From contig NZ_VTAV01000004.1 of the NCBI RefSeq assembly GCF_008180195.1, positions 186,001 to 250,000 on the forward strand: a DNA stretch of 64,000 nucleotides. The letters run 5' to 3'. The translations under genes and the position numbers were made by a program. Positions within the stretch are counted from its first letter, which is position 1; every line of letters begins with the position of its first letter. Below the pieces are notes generated by a model that worked only from the letters and a program-made list of their open reading frames with translations, did not search any database and had not been told where the DNA came from. The DNA comes from Sphingobacterium phlebotomi (GTDB taxonomy: Bacteria > Bacteroidota > Bacteroidia > Sphingobacteriales > Sphingobacteriaceae). This document shows positions 17,631 through 26,594 of the stretch, in pieces.

Positions 17631-17638
17631 TATTTTTG
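17631..17638 (+). promoter_or_regulatory. -7 promoter box TATTTTTG (DUF1573 gene)
   Basis: Exact consensus about 43 nt upstream of the ATG. A purine-rich AGGAGG at about 17661-17666 lies 16 nt from the start, unusually Shine-Dalgarno-like for this phylum but rather far upstream. Confidence 0.5.
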
Positions 17639-17681
17639 GCGTATCTTTTGATAACTATTAGGAGGTTAAAGCAACAGTAAG

Positions 17682-18059
17682 ATGAAGAAAAGAACACTAG
17701 GAATATTAGCAACGTTTATAGCGCTTATTGGTTTCATGTCCATGACAGTGGCTATTGGTGAATTTAAATTTGAAAAAGAAACCCACGATTTTGGGAATAT
17801 CCCTCAAAATAAACCTGCATCGTACAACTTTAAGTTTTCCAATACAGGTGACGCTCCTATTATTGTCAGCGAGGTAAAACCGTCTTGTGGATGCTCTGTA
17901 GCTGAATTTACCAAAACCCCTGTTAAACCAGGAGAAGGTGGTACTGTTACGGTTACATATAACGCTGCGGCAAAAGGGCCGTTCACGAAACAGTTCACGA
18001 TTAAGTCCAATACGAAGACCCCTATCAAAACATTGACGATTAAAGGTAATGTAGAATAG
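17682..18059 (+). CDS. DUF1573 domain-containing secreted protein
   Basis: 125 residues with a Sec signal peptide (about 1-25, LGILATFIALIGFMSMTVA). A single Ig-like DUF1573 domain follows, with the family motif VKPSCGCSVAEF. These proteins are common in Bacteroidota as periplasmic or surface proteins of unknown role, possibly adhesive or metal-related through the Cys-Gly-Cys motif. It stands alone, with its own promoter and terminator. Confidence 0.88.
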   Translation: MKKRTLGILATFIALIGFMSMTVAIGEFKFEKETHDFGNIPQNKPASYNFKFSNTGDAPIIVSEVKPSCGCSVAEFTKTPVKPGEGGTVTVTYNAAAKGPFTKQFTIKSNTKTPIKTLTIKGNVE

Positions 18060-18081
18060 TCAGTCTATTTTATCCAGATAT

Positions 18082-18108
18082 AAAAGCCGTCTTTTGACGG
18101 CTTTTCTT
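18082..18108 (+). terminator. Rho-independent terminator after DUF1573 gene
   Basis: Perfect 10-bp arms AAAAGCCGTC (18082-18091) and GACGGCTTTT (18096-18105) with a TTTT loop, 22 nt after the stop. Confidence 0.85.
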
Positions 18109-18198
18109 GTTTAACTACGATTTATACCAAAGTTATCCAAACGTCAATAAAAGTTGTCAAGTCCTTTCTATCACATAGGATTCGTGGAGGTTTTTTAT

Positions 18199-18206
18199 TA
18201 GTTTTG
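18199..18206 (+). promoter_or_regulatory. -7 promoter box TAGTTTTG
   Basis: Exact TAnnTTTG match 26 nt upstream of the aminotransferase ATG. Confidence 0.55.
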
Positions 18207-18232
18207 CACTATACTAAAAAACGTACAAGGTA

Positions 18233-19435
18233 ATGCCAGAAATATCAAAAAGGGGCGTGGATATGCCCGCTTCACCAATTAGAAAGCTTACACCTTTTGC
18301 AGAGCAGGCAAAAAAAGAAGGGAAGAAAGTATATCATTTAAATATTGGGCAACCCGATATCGAGACCCCTGAAATCATGTTAAATGCTTTAAAAAACATT
18401 GATTTTACGATATGGGCTTATACACCGTCGGAAGGTATCGCTTCCTATAGGGAAAAGCTGGCATCGTATTACAATAAATTACATTACCGTATCACTCCCA
18501 CAGATATTTTAGTAACCAATGGTGGGTCCGAGGCGCTTACGATCGCTATGCAAAGTTGCCTTAGCCCCGGTGATGAAATTATCATTCCTGAACCATTTTA
18601 CGCAAACTATAACGGATTTGCCTGCGCGGCAGATGCCGTGGTCAAGCCTATCCTATCTTATATAGAAACTGGCTTTGCTTTGCCTCCAATAGCGGAATTT
18701 GAGAAATTAATTACGGACAAGACACGGGCCATTGCAATCTGTAATCCTAATAATCCTACAGGCTATCTATATTCGCGCGAAGAATTAGAATCCTTGAAAA
18801 CGTTGGTTCTAAAATATGACCTATATCTATTTGCAGACGAAGCTTATCGCGAATTTTGCTATGATGGCAACACCTTTGTTTCACCTATGCACCTAGAAGG
18901 ACTTGACCAGCATGTAGTCATTATAGACACAGTATCCAAACGGTACTCGGCATGCGGCGCGCGTATAGGCTGTTTAATCACAAAAAACAAAGCATTGTAC
19001 CAGACCGCTCTTAAGTTTGCCCAAACACGTTTAAGTCCCTCCCTGGAAGGACAGATTGCCGCGGAAGCAGCAGTAGATACACCGGATAGCTACTTTGAAG
19101 CGGTGTCCAAAGAATATACTGCACGCCGCAACACACTTGTGAAGGGGTTAAACAAGATCAAAGGCGTATTCTGTCCTGTTCCCGGCGGAGCATTTTATGT
19201 AGTTGCTAAACTCCCTATTGACAATGCTGACAAATTTTGTCAATGGATATTGGAAGAATTTTCGTACAACAACGAAACGGTTATGATGGCTCCCGCTACT
19301 GGCTTTTATAGCACACCAAATGTAGGAATCAACCAAGTACGTTTGGCATATGTATTGAAGCAGGAAGATTTACAAAAAGCATTAATTTGCTTAGCCCACG
19401 CATTGAAGGAATATCCTGGACGTACGCAACCATAG
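18233..19435 (+). CDS. pyridoxal-phosphate-dependent class I/II aminotransferase
   Basis: 400-residue fold-type I aminotransferase of the aspartate aminotransferase type. PLP-binding features are visible: ADEAY (Asp202 for the pyridine nitrogen), Asn in CNPNNPTG at 170-177, and the Schiff-base Lys236 in DTVSKRYSACG. The C-terminal substrate Arg region lies in NQVRLAYV. The YSACGARIG stretch replaces the common SFS..GWRIG, so substrate range is uncertain; aspartate or an aromatic amino acid is most likely. Single gene with its own -7 box and a terminator. Confidence 0.88.
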   Translation: MPEISKRGVDMPASPIRKLTPFAEQAKKEGKKVYHLNIGQPDIETPEIMLNALKNIDFTIWAYTPSEGIASYREKLASYYNKLHYRITPTDILVTNGGSEALTIAMQSCLSPGDEIIIPEPFYANYNGFACAADAVVKPILSYIETGFALPPIAEFEKLITDKTRAIAICNPNNPTGYLYSREELESLKTLVLKYDLYLFADEAYREFCYDGNTFVSPMHLEGLDQHVVIIDTVSKRYSACGARIGCLITKNKALYQTALKFAQTRLSPSLEGQIAAEAAVDTPDSYFEAVSKEYTARRNTLVKGLNKIKGVFCPVPGGAFYVVAKLPIDNADKFCQWILEEFSYNNETVMMAPATGFYSTPNVGINQVRLAYVLKQEDLQKALICLAHALKEYPGRTQP

Positions 19436-19443
19436 CAAGATGA

Positions 19444-19472
19444 CTTTTCCAAAGCGATAAACTTTGGAAAAG
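19444..19472. terminator. bidirectional terminator, aminotransferase/nagB
   Basis: Perfect 11-bp inverted repeat CTTTTCCAAAG and CTTTGGAAAAG with a 7-nt loop, exactly between two convergent stops. Confidence 0.85.
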
Positions 19473-19479
19473 TTACCTT

Positions 19480-20259
19480 TTACACCACTGGCTTATGAAG
19501 ATATTGCGCGCTCTCTTTATCAATAAACAAGTGGGTATTTTGATGTTTTCGTAATATAGTAGAGGGATACCGAGAATCCACTTTTTCATAAAGCGTTTGA
19601 TAGACTGCTCTGGCCTTATTCTTACCAGGCACTATACAGTACAGAAATTTTCCTTGCAATAAAGCCGGAACGGTTAGGGTGACTGCATGCGTCGGTACAT
19701 CGTCAAAGGCATCAAAGCATCCATCATTTACTTGTTGTTGACGACTTTTATCATCCAAATCCACAATTTTTACCCAATGGGGATCATTAAAATCTGCAAC
19801 GTGTGGGTCGTTAAAGGCAATATGCGTATTTTCTCCGATTCCCATACATACAATATCGACTGGATATCTTCTCAACAGTTGCTCGTATCGTTCACATTCT
19901 TTTTCGATATTGCTTGAATCTCCTTGTATATAATGTACCTGATGAATCGGTACTTTATCAAACAAGTTTTTCTTTAGAAAATACCCAAAACTCTGCGGAT
20001 GTGCTAAATCTAAGCCGATATACTCATCCATGTGAAACCCAACGATTTTTTTCCAGTCTATATTGGTGTCTTTCCCCAACGTCTCCAAAAACTCGTTTTG
20101 CGACGGAGCGGAAGCAAATATCATATATACATAATCCTTTTCTCGTTGCAATTCTTGAATTTTTTTGCTGACCATTTCCGCAGCATCTTTTCCGAGCTGT
20201 GAGCGGCCATCATAGGTTCTGACCAGCAACTGCTCTATTTTATTCTCTTCTACTTTCAT
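19480..20259 (-). CDS. nagB: NagB-family glucosamine-6-phosphate deaminase
   Basis: 259-residue member of the glucosamine-6-phosphate isomerase/deaminase family, expected to yield fructose 6-phosphate and ammonia from GlcN-6-P in the cytoplasm. FHMDEYIGL matches the catalytic Asp loop. The active-site loop reads GIGENTHIAFNDP where classical NagB has GIGxDGHIAFNEP: the His is kept, but the Asp and Glu of the catalytic triad are Asn and Asp. This variant loop occurs in a Bacteroidota/planctomycete subfamily as far as I recall, so substrate or mechanism may differ. An operator-like palindrome lies 50 nt upstream (20309-20322). Confidence 0.82.
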   Translation of the reverse strand: MKVEENKIEQLLVRTYDGRSQLGKDAAEMVSKKIQELQREKDYVYMIFASAPSQNEFLETLGKDTNIDWKKIVGFHMDEYIGLDLAHPQSFGYFLKKNLFDKVPIHQVHYIQGDSSNIEKECERYEQLLRRYPVDIVCMGIGENTHIAFNDPHVADFNDPHWVKIVDLDDKSRQQQVNDGCFDAFDDVPTHAVTLTVPALLQGKFLYCIVPGKNKARAVYQTLYEKVDSRYPSTILRKHQNTHLFIDKESAQYLHKPVV

Positions 20260-20308
20260 TAATTTATTTTTTTATATCTTAATTGAAAAAACAGTCTAAA
20301 AACATCAT

Positions 20309-20322
20309 CGTGTAGGTACACG
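20309..20322. promoter_or_regulatory. operator site A (nagB)
   Basis: Perfect inverted repeat CGTGTA-GG-TACACG, the most symmetrical variant of the shared 14-mer YGTKTACGTWMMCG found at six places in this region. Likely LacI-family binding site for nagB. Confidence 0.65.
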
Positions 20323-20331
20323 TTTATTTTA

Positions 20332-20355
20332 AAAAAAAGGTATACATCGTATACC
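20332..20355 (-). terminator. Rho-independent terminator after lacI-type gene
   Basis: Arms GGTATAC (20339-20345) and GTATACC (20349-20355), overlapping the regulator's stop codon. On the minus strand it is followed by a run of eight T. Confidence 0.75.
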
Positions 20356-21419
20356 TAATTACGGTAAAATCGTTGATTCTCTCGATGAATGATATCAATA
20401 GGCATGAAGTATTCTTTTTCTTGTTTTTCCTCGAACATCAAGTATCGATATAATGCTTTGACTCCTCGATAAGCTTGTTCCTGCGGTTTTTCACAAATTA
20501 GGAAATCTATCACACCCTTATTAAGAAAATTAATATTTCTATCCAAAAAGTCATATCCTACCAAAAGTATATTTTCCTTTTTCTTCTCCAAAAGATATCG
20601 CGCGACTAAAGAAACACGCGAGTTCGTTACAAAAATGAGCTTAATATCCGGATAATCTTTTAAAATCGTTACCATCGTTTTTTTTACTGATGGATAGTCT
20701 GTTTCATAGAGATTCTGTTTTAGCATCCTATCGGGATTCCTTTCTGTGAAATACTGACTAAATCCCTCTTCTTTTTTAAGGATATGGTAATCTGAATTGA
20801 TGTCTTTTGCAATGTTCATTAACAATATCTGATCTGATTCTTCCACCAAGTAATCTACCAAATGTGCTGCGGTATACCCACTGTAAAAAAGATCCGGTCC
20901 AAAATAGCTTAGGTTCTTACGATTTGGAATATTGGAATTAATGAAAACAAACGGAATCTTCCTTTTCTGACATGCTTCCGTAAATGAAATTGCTTCTTCT
21001 ATAAATGCAGGTGCCAACAGCACACCATCCACGGATTCTGCCTGAAGAATCACTTCCGTTTGTTTCACGAAAGAGTCTTTGTCATTCATATCATAAAAAA
21101 GCTTCTCTATTTTGACATTATAAAGCATAATTTCATTTTCCGCCTGTATAATGCCTTGCAAAGGCACTGACCAATAGTCCGTTTCTTCCGAAACCTCAGG
21201 TATTAATGTATAAAGATACATGGTTTTAGACGATGCCAACCTCCTAGCCAGAATATTAGGTTTATAATCTAATTCCTTGATAATGTCGTTAATCTTCTGT
21301 TTGGTCTTTTCCGAAACACCTGTCCGATTATGCAGTACTCTATCCACCGTTGCGATAGAGACATTCGCCCGGCGTGCAATCTCTTTTACACCGACCAGTT
21401 CTTTTTCATTTTTCTTCAT
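20355..21419 (-). CDS. LacI-family transcriptional regulator
   Basis: 354 residues. An N-terminal LacI HTH (residues 10-60) contains VKEIARRANVSIATVDRVLH, and the hinge helix is NILARRLASSK. A periplasmic-binding-protein-like effector domain (about 65-350) with the GVLLAPAF and LVGYDF strands follows. It is expected to be the local regulator responding to a sugar or amino-sugar ligand. Operator-like 14-mers occur upstream of itself, nagB, the SusC operon, the oxidoreductase operon and nagA. The ligand cannot be deduced. Confidence 0.92.
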   Translation of the reverse strand: MKKNEKELVGVKEIARRANVSIATVDRVLHNRTGVSEKTKQKINDIIKELDYKPNILARRLASSKTMYLYTLIPEVSEETDYWSVPLQGIIQAENEIMLYNVKIEKLFYDMNDKDSFVKQTEVILQAESVDGVLLAPAFIEEAISFTEACQKRKIPFVFINSNIPNRKNLSYFGPDLFYSGYTAAHLVDYLVEESDQILLMNIAKDINSDYHILKKEEGFSQYFTERNPDRMLKQNLYETDYPSVKKTMVTILKDYPDIKLIFVTNSRVSLVARYLLEKKKENILLVGYDFLDRNINFLNKGVIDFLICEKPQEQAYRGVKALYRYLMFEEKQEKEYFMPIDIIHRENQRFYRN

Positions 21420-21438
21420 ATAAAAACGTTACAGAATA

Positions 21439-21446
21439 CAAAAATA
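21439..21446 (-). promoter_or_regulatory. -7 promoter box TATTTTTG (lacI-type gene)
   Basis: Exact TAnnTTTG on the minus strand, 19 nt upstream of the regulator's ATG. Confidence 0.5.
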
Positions 21447-21548
21447 ACGAATACGTAGCACTGCATCATGTTGAAATTCCATCTAATTTGATTACCCTCA
21501 TAATCATATCATACCTCTCAACAATACTAACAATTGGGAGCTATAAAT

Positions 21549-21562
21549 TGTGTACGTTACCG
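21549..21562. promoter_or_regulatory. operator site B (lacI upstream)
   Basis: TGTGTACGTTACCG, a match to the shared 14-mer, about 130 nt upstream of the LacI-type start and 102 nt upstream of its -7 box. Suggests autoregulation. Confidence 0.6.
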
Positions 21563-21750
21563 AATATAAGCCAAACTTTCTTTAATCCAAAATTTTTTTT
21601 ATCAAAAAAACTTAATATATAGATTGAACGTCTCTATCAGCCCACTCCTCGCCCGTTTTTAACTTCAGGTCCCTAAATAGAAATGGTTTCTCTATCATCT
21701 GTGTCCTATTTAACTATTCTATGCTGAACTTTTAGCTGATTGAAACCGGA

Positions 21751-23127
21751 TTATGCTTTATCGATAGCCTTTGCGTGTTTATGTATTTTCCGGATCGCCT
21801 CCACTATCTGATCCATATCATTCCTGTCCCCTAGCAACATATTCTGCGTAAACCAAACCGCCTGCTCATCGGCGAGTTTATCATTCTCGGGACATAGGTT
21901 ACGCTCCAGCCATTCTTTCATCGTCCTCTCGCCATAGATTTTTAGATAATGTTTGTTCGTAGCCAAACTCGTCACATAGTCAGACAGGTTCATCTTACCA
22001 TAACCCGGCGAGCACGGAACACCTTCTGCGGTCAGTGCGTTCAGGAACTTCTCACGAGACAAGCCTCCGAATCGTTCCCGATCGTACCTGAACATATACA
22101 GATGATAGGCACTTTTCGTGGTGCCGGGATATAGCTTGGCAGGGGTAATACCCTCGATATCGCCCAACTGGGTATCCAGATATGCTGCGTTTTCAGAGCG
22201 ACGTGAGACCTGTTTCTCCAGCCTGTTCATTTGCGCCAGCAAAATATTCCCTTGAAATTCGGTCAGACGCACATTGGTGGCCCGTGTCCCGGCTCCTGTG
22301 CCATAGTTACCCACCCGAGCCTGCCCTTGCCCTTGATTATGAAAATTATAGCAGATCTCAGCAAACGTATCATCGTTTGTCATAACAGCCCCGCCTTCCG
22401 CACAATTTAGGTTTTTAGACGCTTGGAAACTAAATGCTCCTGCTAAGCCGAAGTTCCCCACCTTCTTACCCTTCCACTCCGCCAAATGTGCCTGACATGC
22501 ATCCTCAATAAGCGGAATATCCGATTTCCGGGCAATGGTACTGATCACATCCAGATCTACAGGCGAACCCGCCATATGCACGGGCATAATGGCCTTTGTT
22601 TGGGGCGTAATAGCGGATTCAACTTTCCGGGCGTCCATCTGGAAGGTTTCGATATCTGTATCCACAAAAACCGGTAGCGCATAATTCAGGACGACCACAT
22701 TGTATGTCGCGATGAAGGTATATACCGGTATAATCACTTCGTCACCTGGACCAGTATCCAATGCTCCCAATATCGTATAAAGTGCATTCGTACCACTGGA
22801 AACTCCCAGTACATTTTTCACACCATTCAGCGCCGCATATTCTTTCTCAAATTCGGCTACCTTAGTTCCGTTCAGCCGCCCCCAACGCGAACTGCGAACG
22901 ACATCTAACAAGGCCTGCTCTTCTGGTTTGCCGACAATAGGCCACGCAGGAAACACTCCCCGAAATGCCTTTGCCCCTCCTAGGATAGCTGGCTTTCCAG
23001 TATCGGAATTGCTGAATGAAAACAACGAGGATCCGACACCCATAACTAAACCTGCGCCCCCAATAACAGCTTTATTGATAAAATCTCTTCTACCCTCATT
23101 GGGTATATCTGTGTTTTTCTTTTTCAT
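21751..23127 (-). CDS. DegT/DnrJ/EryC1/StrS aminotransferase with Tat signal (copy 1)
   Basis: 458-residue PLP enzyme of the sugar aminotransferase fold, preceded by a twin-arginine-type leader (GRRDFINKAVIGGAGLVMG, about 1-40). Key residues are present: SSGTNAL (109-116) for PLP phosphate, Asp209 in IEDACQAH for the pyridine nitrogen, and the Schiff-base Lys238 in SFQASKNLNCAEGG. It should therefore bind PLP, load it in the cytoplasm and be exported folded. The family normally transaminates keto-sugars in the cytoplasm; export is unusual. Last gene of the SusC operon, 13 nt after the SGNH gene. About half-identical by eye to the copy at 26595. Confidence 0.88.
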   Translation of the reverse strand: MKKKNTDIPNEGRRDFINKAVIGGAGLVMGVGSSLFSFSNSDTGKPAILGGAKAFRGVFPAWPIVGKPEEQALLDVVRSSRWGRLNGTKVAEFEKEYAALNGVKNVLGVSSGTNALYTILGALDTGPGDEVIIPVYTFIATYNVVVLNYALPVFVDTDIETFQMDARKVESAITPQTKAIMPVHMAGSPVDLDVISTIARKSDIPLIEDACQAHLAEWKGKKVGNFGLAGAFSFQASKNLNCAEGGAVMTNDDTFAEICYNFHNQGQGQARVGNYGTGAGTRATNVRLTEFQGNILLAQMNRLEKQVSRRSENAAYLDTQLGDIEGITPAKLYPGTTKSAYHLYMFRYDRERFGGLSREKFLNALTAEGVPCSPGYGKMNLSDYVTSLATNKHYLKIYGERTMKEWLERNLCPENDKLADEQAVWFTQNMLLGDRNDMDQIVEAIRKIHKHAKAIDKA

Positions 23128-23140
23128 TTTCCGATTATTT

Positions 23141-23878
23141 TTATATCTGAATTTTCTTCGCCAGGTTCTCCGCGATCAAGCGATGTCCTTCATCATTTGG
23201 GTGTACGCCGTCCAAAAGCAATGATGCATAACCGTCGTGCATTCTGCCATAATCCATAAAAAGTCGGTAATTGTCCGCTAACCCCGTGTGGTATTCTTTT
23301 GCCAATGCTCGCACCACCTTCACATATTCATATAAACGCAAACGCTGAAATTCGGGTCTGGGAGCTGATAGCGGATTAGGAGCCATTAACACTACCCTGA
23401 CCTTCCGTTTCTGCAATTCCGTGATCATATAAACGAGGTTGTCCCGATATTGATCCAGCGAAATACGCGACGCTCCTCCCGGAGTTTTGCTGTCGATATA
23501 GGCATCATTCGTCCCAAAGCCTATGATCACAAGGTCAGGATGCTGTGCCAGCACCTCTTCTTCAAAACGATCTCTGCCATGCCGCACGTTGGCAATAGCA
23601 TTATCATCTATTGTACCCGAATGGCTGCTACCTACACCGGAATTGATTATTTCAATCTGTATCTTTCCGTCCAGCAAATCCGGTAAACGCTGAGCAAAGA
23701 CCTGATCGACTCCTTTCCTGGGCGCCGTGATAGAATCACCAAAAGCCACTATACGTACAATCTTCCGATCTGGGATCAAGGAAAAACCGACTAGCATCCC
23801 GCACAGTAGAAGGAAGAGCGGCGCCCATCGCATCTTTACCAGTGCTTTGAAGACACCGACAATGCATTTATCTATCAT
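23141..23878 (-). CDS. SGNH/GDSL-family hydrolase
   Basis: 245-residue esterase-type hydrolase. An N-terminal hydrophobic segment (about 15-35) serves as signal or anchor. The four SGNH blocks follow: nucleophile Ser49 in FGDSIT, Gly in SGVGSS, Asn in GTND, and the Asp223/His226 pair in LDGVHP. It probably removes acyl groups such as O-acetyl from a carbohydrate in the periplasm. Its ATG overlaps the stop of the propeller gene upstream (ATGA-type 4-nt overlap), so the two are translationally coupled. Confidence 0.85.
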   Translation of the reverse strand: MIDKCIVGVFKALVKMRWAPLFLLLCGMLVGFSLIPDRKIVRIVAFGDSITAPRKGVDQVFAQRLPDLLDGKIQIEIINSGVGSSHSGTIDDNAIANVRHGRDRFEEEVLAQHPDLVIIGFGTNDAYIDSKTPGGASRISLDQYRDNLVYMITELQKRKVRVVLMAPNPLSAPRPEFQRLRLYEYVKVVRALAKEYHTGLADNYRLFMDYGRMHDGYASLLLDGVHPNDEGHRLIAENLAKKIQI

Positions 23879-25164
23879 TTATGTTCACTATCAAAAGGAT
23901 TTGGTATTTTAATCAAATCTTCTACCTCATACCCATTATGTTCAAAACGGGCAAGTGAATAAAGTTCCCCGTTATGGCCAACTGCCACGGAGTTTACGTA
24001 GGTTGGTCGGCTACCGTCTTCATAGAAAACTGCACCGTGATCCGTATAAGAGTCGCTGGGTATATGGTAGGTTACCACATGCAGGTTTTCCAAGCCCTTT
24101 GCTGCACCCTTAGCTATATTCTCCAGTCCTTTTAGACGCTTTCCGTTCTCATAAATCGGTCCGCCTGTCAGGTAATAAATTGTCTCACCGTCTCTTCCCA
24201 ACTGAAACCCGAGATAACCATAACTGAACTGATCGAACATGCCGCTTTTCTGCGAAGGTTCGGACGTAATCCGGCGTACTATCTCTATAGAACCTTTTCG
24301 GGGATCGAAGCGGAACAAATACCCCGAATTCCCATGTATCCCATAAGCGACTCCCTCTGGTGCGTACCAGAATATCTTCCGCCAATTATAACCCATGCTG
24401 CCCGGCCTGGTAGGGTCATATTTCCCGAAATAATCAATCCGCAGGTCGACCCCTTCCAATTTATTCAAGGCGGTATCCCCTGGCTGGTACGTGAGGATAT
24501 CTCCTTCCGCAGTAGACAGGTACACTTTTCCGTCTCTCGGATCTACCAGCAGCGAGCGGCAGATCACACGATAATCCTCTCCTACTACTCCATCTTCACC
24601 GCGCCCCGAGGTCAACTCGATATTCCGAATTTCACCTGTATTGATATTGTAATGATAGAAATAACCAAGGGGCCAAGATGTACCGTAAATGTGCCCACGC
24701 TCTCCATCTAATGTCATTGCAAGCGATCCCTGTCCTTCAGGAAGGACAGCCAGATCTTCGAAAGTCCCTGATGCCAAGTCGTAAGTCAGAATATGCCCTC
24801 CGGGATAGGCTGTATATCCTTCCGGCGGCACCGCATGCGCGCGGTCGACACCATCGACAAGTTCATACACCCCTACATGGGTGGAAAAATAAAGTTTTCC
24901 GTCGTACTCATAGAAACGGACATGGCTTTTTCCTTGAGGGATGGCCTTGCTGTCTTTTTGTCCAGTAATCTCATCAAGATCCGCCAATAAGGTCGTTTTA
25001 TCTGTTACCGGATCATACACATAGATCTGCCCGGCGATATCATAGGATTCCGATGAAAGTACATAGTAAACCCTTCCGTCACTAGCGACGGATATGGCAT
25101 TATAGGTGTCATGGGCGAGTTCAAACCCTGAATAATAACGTGTTGCAATTAACTTCTTTTCCAA
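23875..25164 (-). CDS. beta-propeller protein of unknown function
   Basis: 429 residues with repeated blade-like segments (GRVYYVLSS, GKLYFSTHVG, GHIYGTSWP, GKVYLSTAEG, EGVAYGIHGN, GELYSLARF) suggesting a six- or seven-bladed propeller. No signal peptide is visible at the given ATG (MEKKLIATRYYSG), unlike its exported neighbours. It resembles PQQ-/lyase-like propellers in general shape, but I do not recognise a named family or catalytic residues. It overlaps the SGNH gene by 4 nt and follows the ceramidase-like gene by 7 nt, so it is firmly in the operon. Confidence 0.7.
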   Translation of the reverse strand: MEKKLIATRYYSGFELAHDTYNAISVASDGRVYYVLSSESYDIAGQIYVYDPVTDKTTLLADLDEITGQKDSKAIPQGKSHVRFYEYDGKLYFSTHVGVYELVDGVDRAHAVPPEGYTAYPGGHILTYDLASGTFEDLAVLPEGQGSLAMTLDGERGHIYGTSWPLGYFYHYNINTGEIRNIELTSGRGEDGVVGEDYRVICRSLLVDPRDGKVYLSTAEGDILTYQPGDTALNKLEGVDLRIDYFGKYDPTRPGSMGYNWRKIFWYAPEGVAYGIHGNSGYLFRFDPRKGSIEIVRRITSEPSQKSGMFDQFSYGYLGFQLGRDGETIYYLTGGPIYENGKRLKGLENIAKGAAKGLENLHVVTYHIPSDSYTDHGAVFYEDGSRPTYVNSVAVGHNGELYSLARFEHNGYEVEDLIKIPNPFDSEHK

Positions 25165-25171
25165 TTTTCTG

Positions 25172-26587
25172 TTATTTAATATAAAGTTCTTGCACTACCG
25201 ATTGGCAGGCATCGTAAATAATTTTTTCAATAGTGGGATTCCACTTAGCAGGAAGCCCGTACACCATTTGTGAGGTATTACCCTCATAACCGCCTTCTTT
25301 CAATACTTTTGAAGAAGGAATATACCCCATCACATCATTGCTGTAGGCCAGCACGAAGGTTTCTGTTCCAAATTGCTGTTTTAAGCCAATGGCGTATTCA
25401 ATCACCGCTTCACCGGCCAAACTGATGACCAGCTGTCCGCCGAGTGTCAGGGCCTGCACTGGATAGGGATAAGATGTTTCCAGTTGTTCACCATCCGTAA
25501 GTTTTCTATGGAGCCGCCGAGCCCAACGAGAACGGTAGGTCTTATCTCCGTCTTTCCGGATCATCTGGTCGAGATCGGCTACTGTCGGCATTTTTGAGAA
25601 GAAAAGTTCCACCTCTCTGTAAGCGCTTCGCTGCACTGGTGAAAGCAACTTCATCCCGTTGTCCTGCAATACCTGTTCGACGGCAGCCGCCAGTTCCTTG
25701 CCATACTGTATAGCCAAGGGCTTCGTCCGTCTCGGCAGTGGATTCTGATCGCCGGCAGCACCCTGAAAAAACATCGCCACCGCGCCCGGGTATCTGTTCT
25801 CCAGTTCTATCTGAGCCACTCCTGGATAGTCGCCAGACCATTCAAAGCCATCCAGCACCGTGGGATGACAAGCATAACTGAACATGATGGTTTTGACTGT
25901 CCCATCCCGGCGTTTGGCAGTGATAACAGAAACCGCATGATCACTAGGCCCTTTCAATTCTGTTACCGTGTGCAATGTTGCTACAGGATTATTCCGTCTG
26001 TTCACTTGAAATCGTGTCACTCCCGTCCCTGCTTGCAGCGATACCGCTTCCATCTCTGAAGCAGCCTTTAATACCGTGCTAATTACTTTCTTTTCCAACC
26101 AGTCCGAATAACGATCTATTTTTCCCTGCTGCCCCTCTTGCAATGGGTAAATATCCTGAAGAGCATCCGCCAGCACTGGCCCGCTGTGTGTATGGGAACT
26201 GTTGAGGACAATCTGTCCCTTGTTCACCTGCAGTACCCTGCCTAGCTCCGCCTTGATACGGTCTGCCATGGCCCTTGGGAAGCCCAATATGTCTGACGAC
26301 ACCCATATAGTCCGATAGCCCGTACTGTCGTCCATCACCATCGCTTTTACCCACAGTGCATGCATCTTTCCCTGCGCTGGCTCCTTACGGGCAGCATAAC
26401 CAGCCATCCAGATATTTTCATCCGGAGTGATGTCTGCCGTAGCCACACCAACTCTCCACTTGCCTTCTGCTACAGATTCCCGCGTCTTGCCCGAAATCGA
26501 CAAGCAGGTGAGCCAGCAACATATCATCAACAACCACCGATTAGAAAGAGGTATAGCTCTACTTATGCTGATCTTCTTCATTATCAT
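25172..26587 (-). CDS. neutral/alkaline ceramidase-like amidohydrolase
   Basis: 471-residue secreted protein with an N-terminal signal peptide (about 1-33). It matches the catalytic N-terminal domain of neutral ceramidases. It begins with GVATADITPD and contains the zinc-ligand motif NSSHTHSGP (His132, His134), YACHPT, and GAAGDQNPLP in place of the usual GDVSPN. The C-terminal Ig-like domain of true ceramidases (about 650+ residues) is missing. Short members in PULs probably hydrolyse other N-acyl or amide-linked sugars. The start is ATG 26587 or ATG 26581. It lies 7 nt behind the second DegT gene. Confidence 0.82.
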   Translation of the reverse strand: MIMKKISISRAIPLSNRWLLMICCWLTCLSISGKTRESVAEGKWRVGVATADITPDENIWMAGYAARKEPAQGKMHALWVKAMVMDDSTGYRTIWVSSDILGFPRAMADRIKAELGRVLQVNKGQIVLNSSHTHSGPVLADALQDIYPLQEGQQGKIDRYSDWLEKKVISTVLKAASEMEAVSLQAGTGVTRFQVNRRNNPVATLHTVTELKGPSDHAVSVITAKRRDGTVKTIMFSYACHPTVLDGFEWSGDYPGVAQIELENRYPGAVAMFFQGAAGDQNPLPRRTKPLAIQYGKELAAAVEQVLQDNGMKLLSPVQRSAYREVELFFSKMPTVADLDQMIRKDGDKTYRSRWARRLHRKLTDGEQLETSYPYPVQALTLGGQLVISLAGEAVIEYAIGLKQQFGTETFVLAYSNDVMGYIPSSKVLKEGGYEGNTSQMVYGLPAKWNPTIEKIIYDACQSVVQELYIK

Positions 26588-26594
26588 GCTAAAC

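Larger units (their letters stand above)
21420..21750. other. 331-nt intergenic region with lacI promoter and operator
   Basis: Non-coding stretch between the end of the DegT gene and the LacI-type gene. It holds the regulator's -7 box (21446-21439, minus), a degenerate half-site AACGTTACAG near 21426, and operator site B (21549-21562). No stem-loop terminator for the 16.5-kb operon ending at 21751 was found. No ORF or RNA gene was recognised. Confidence 0.6.
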
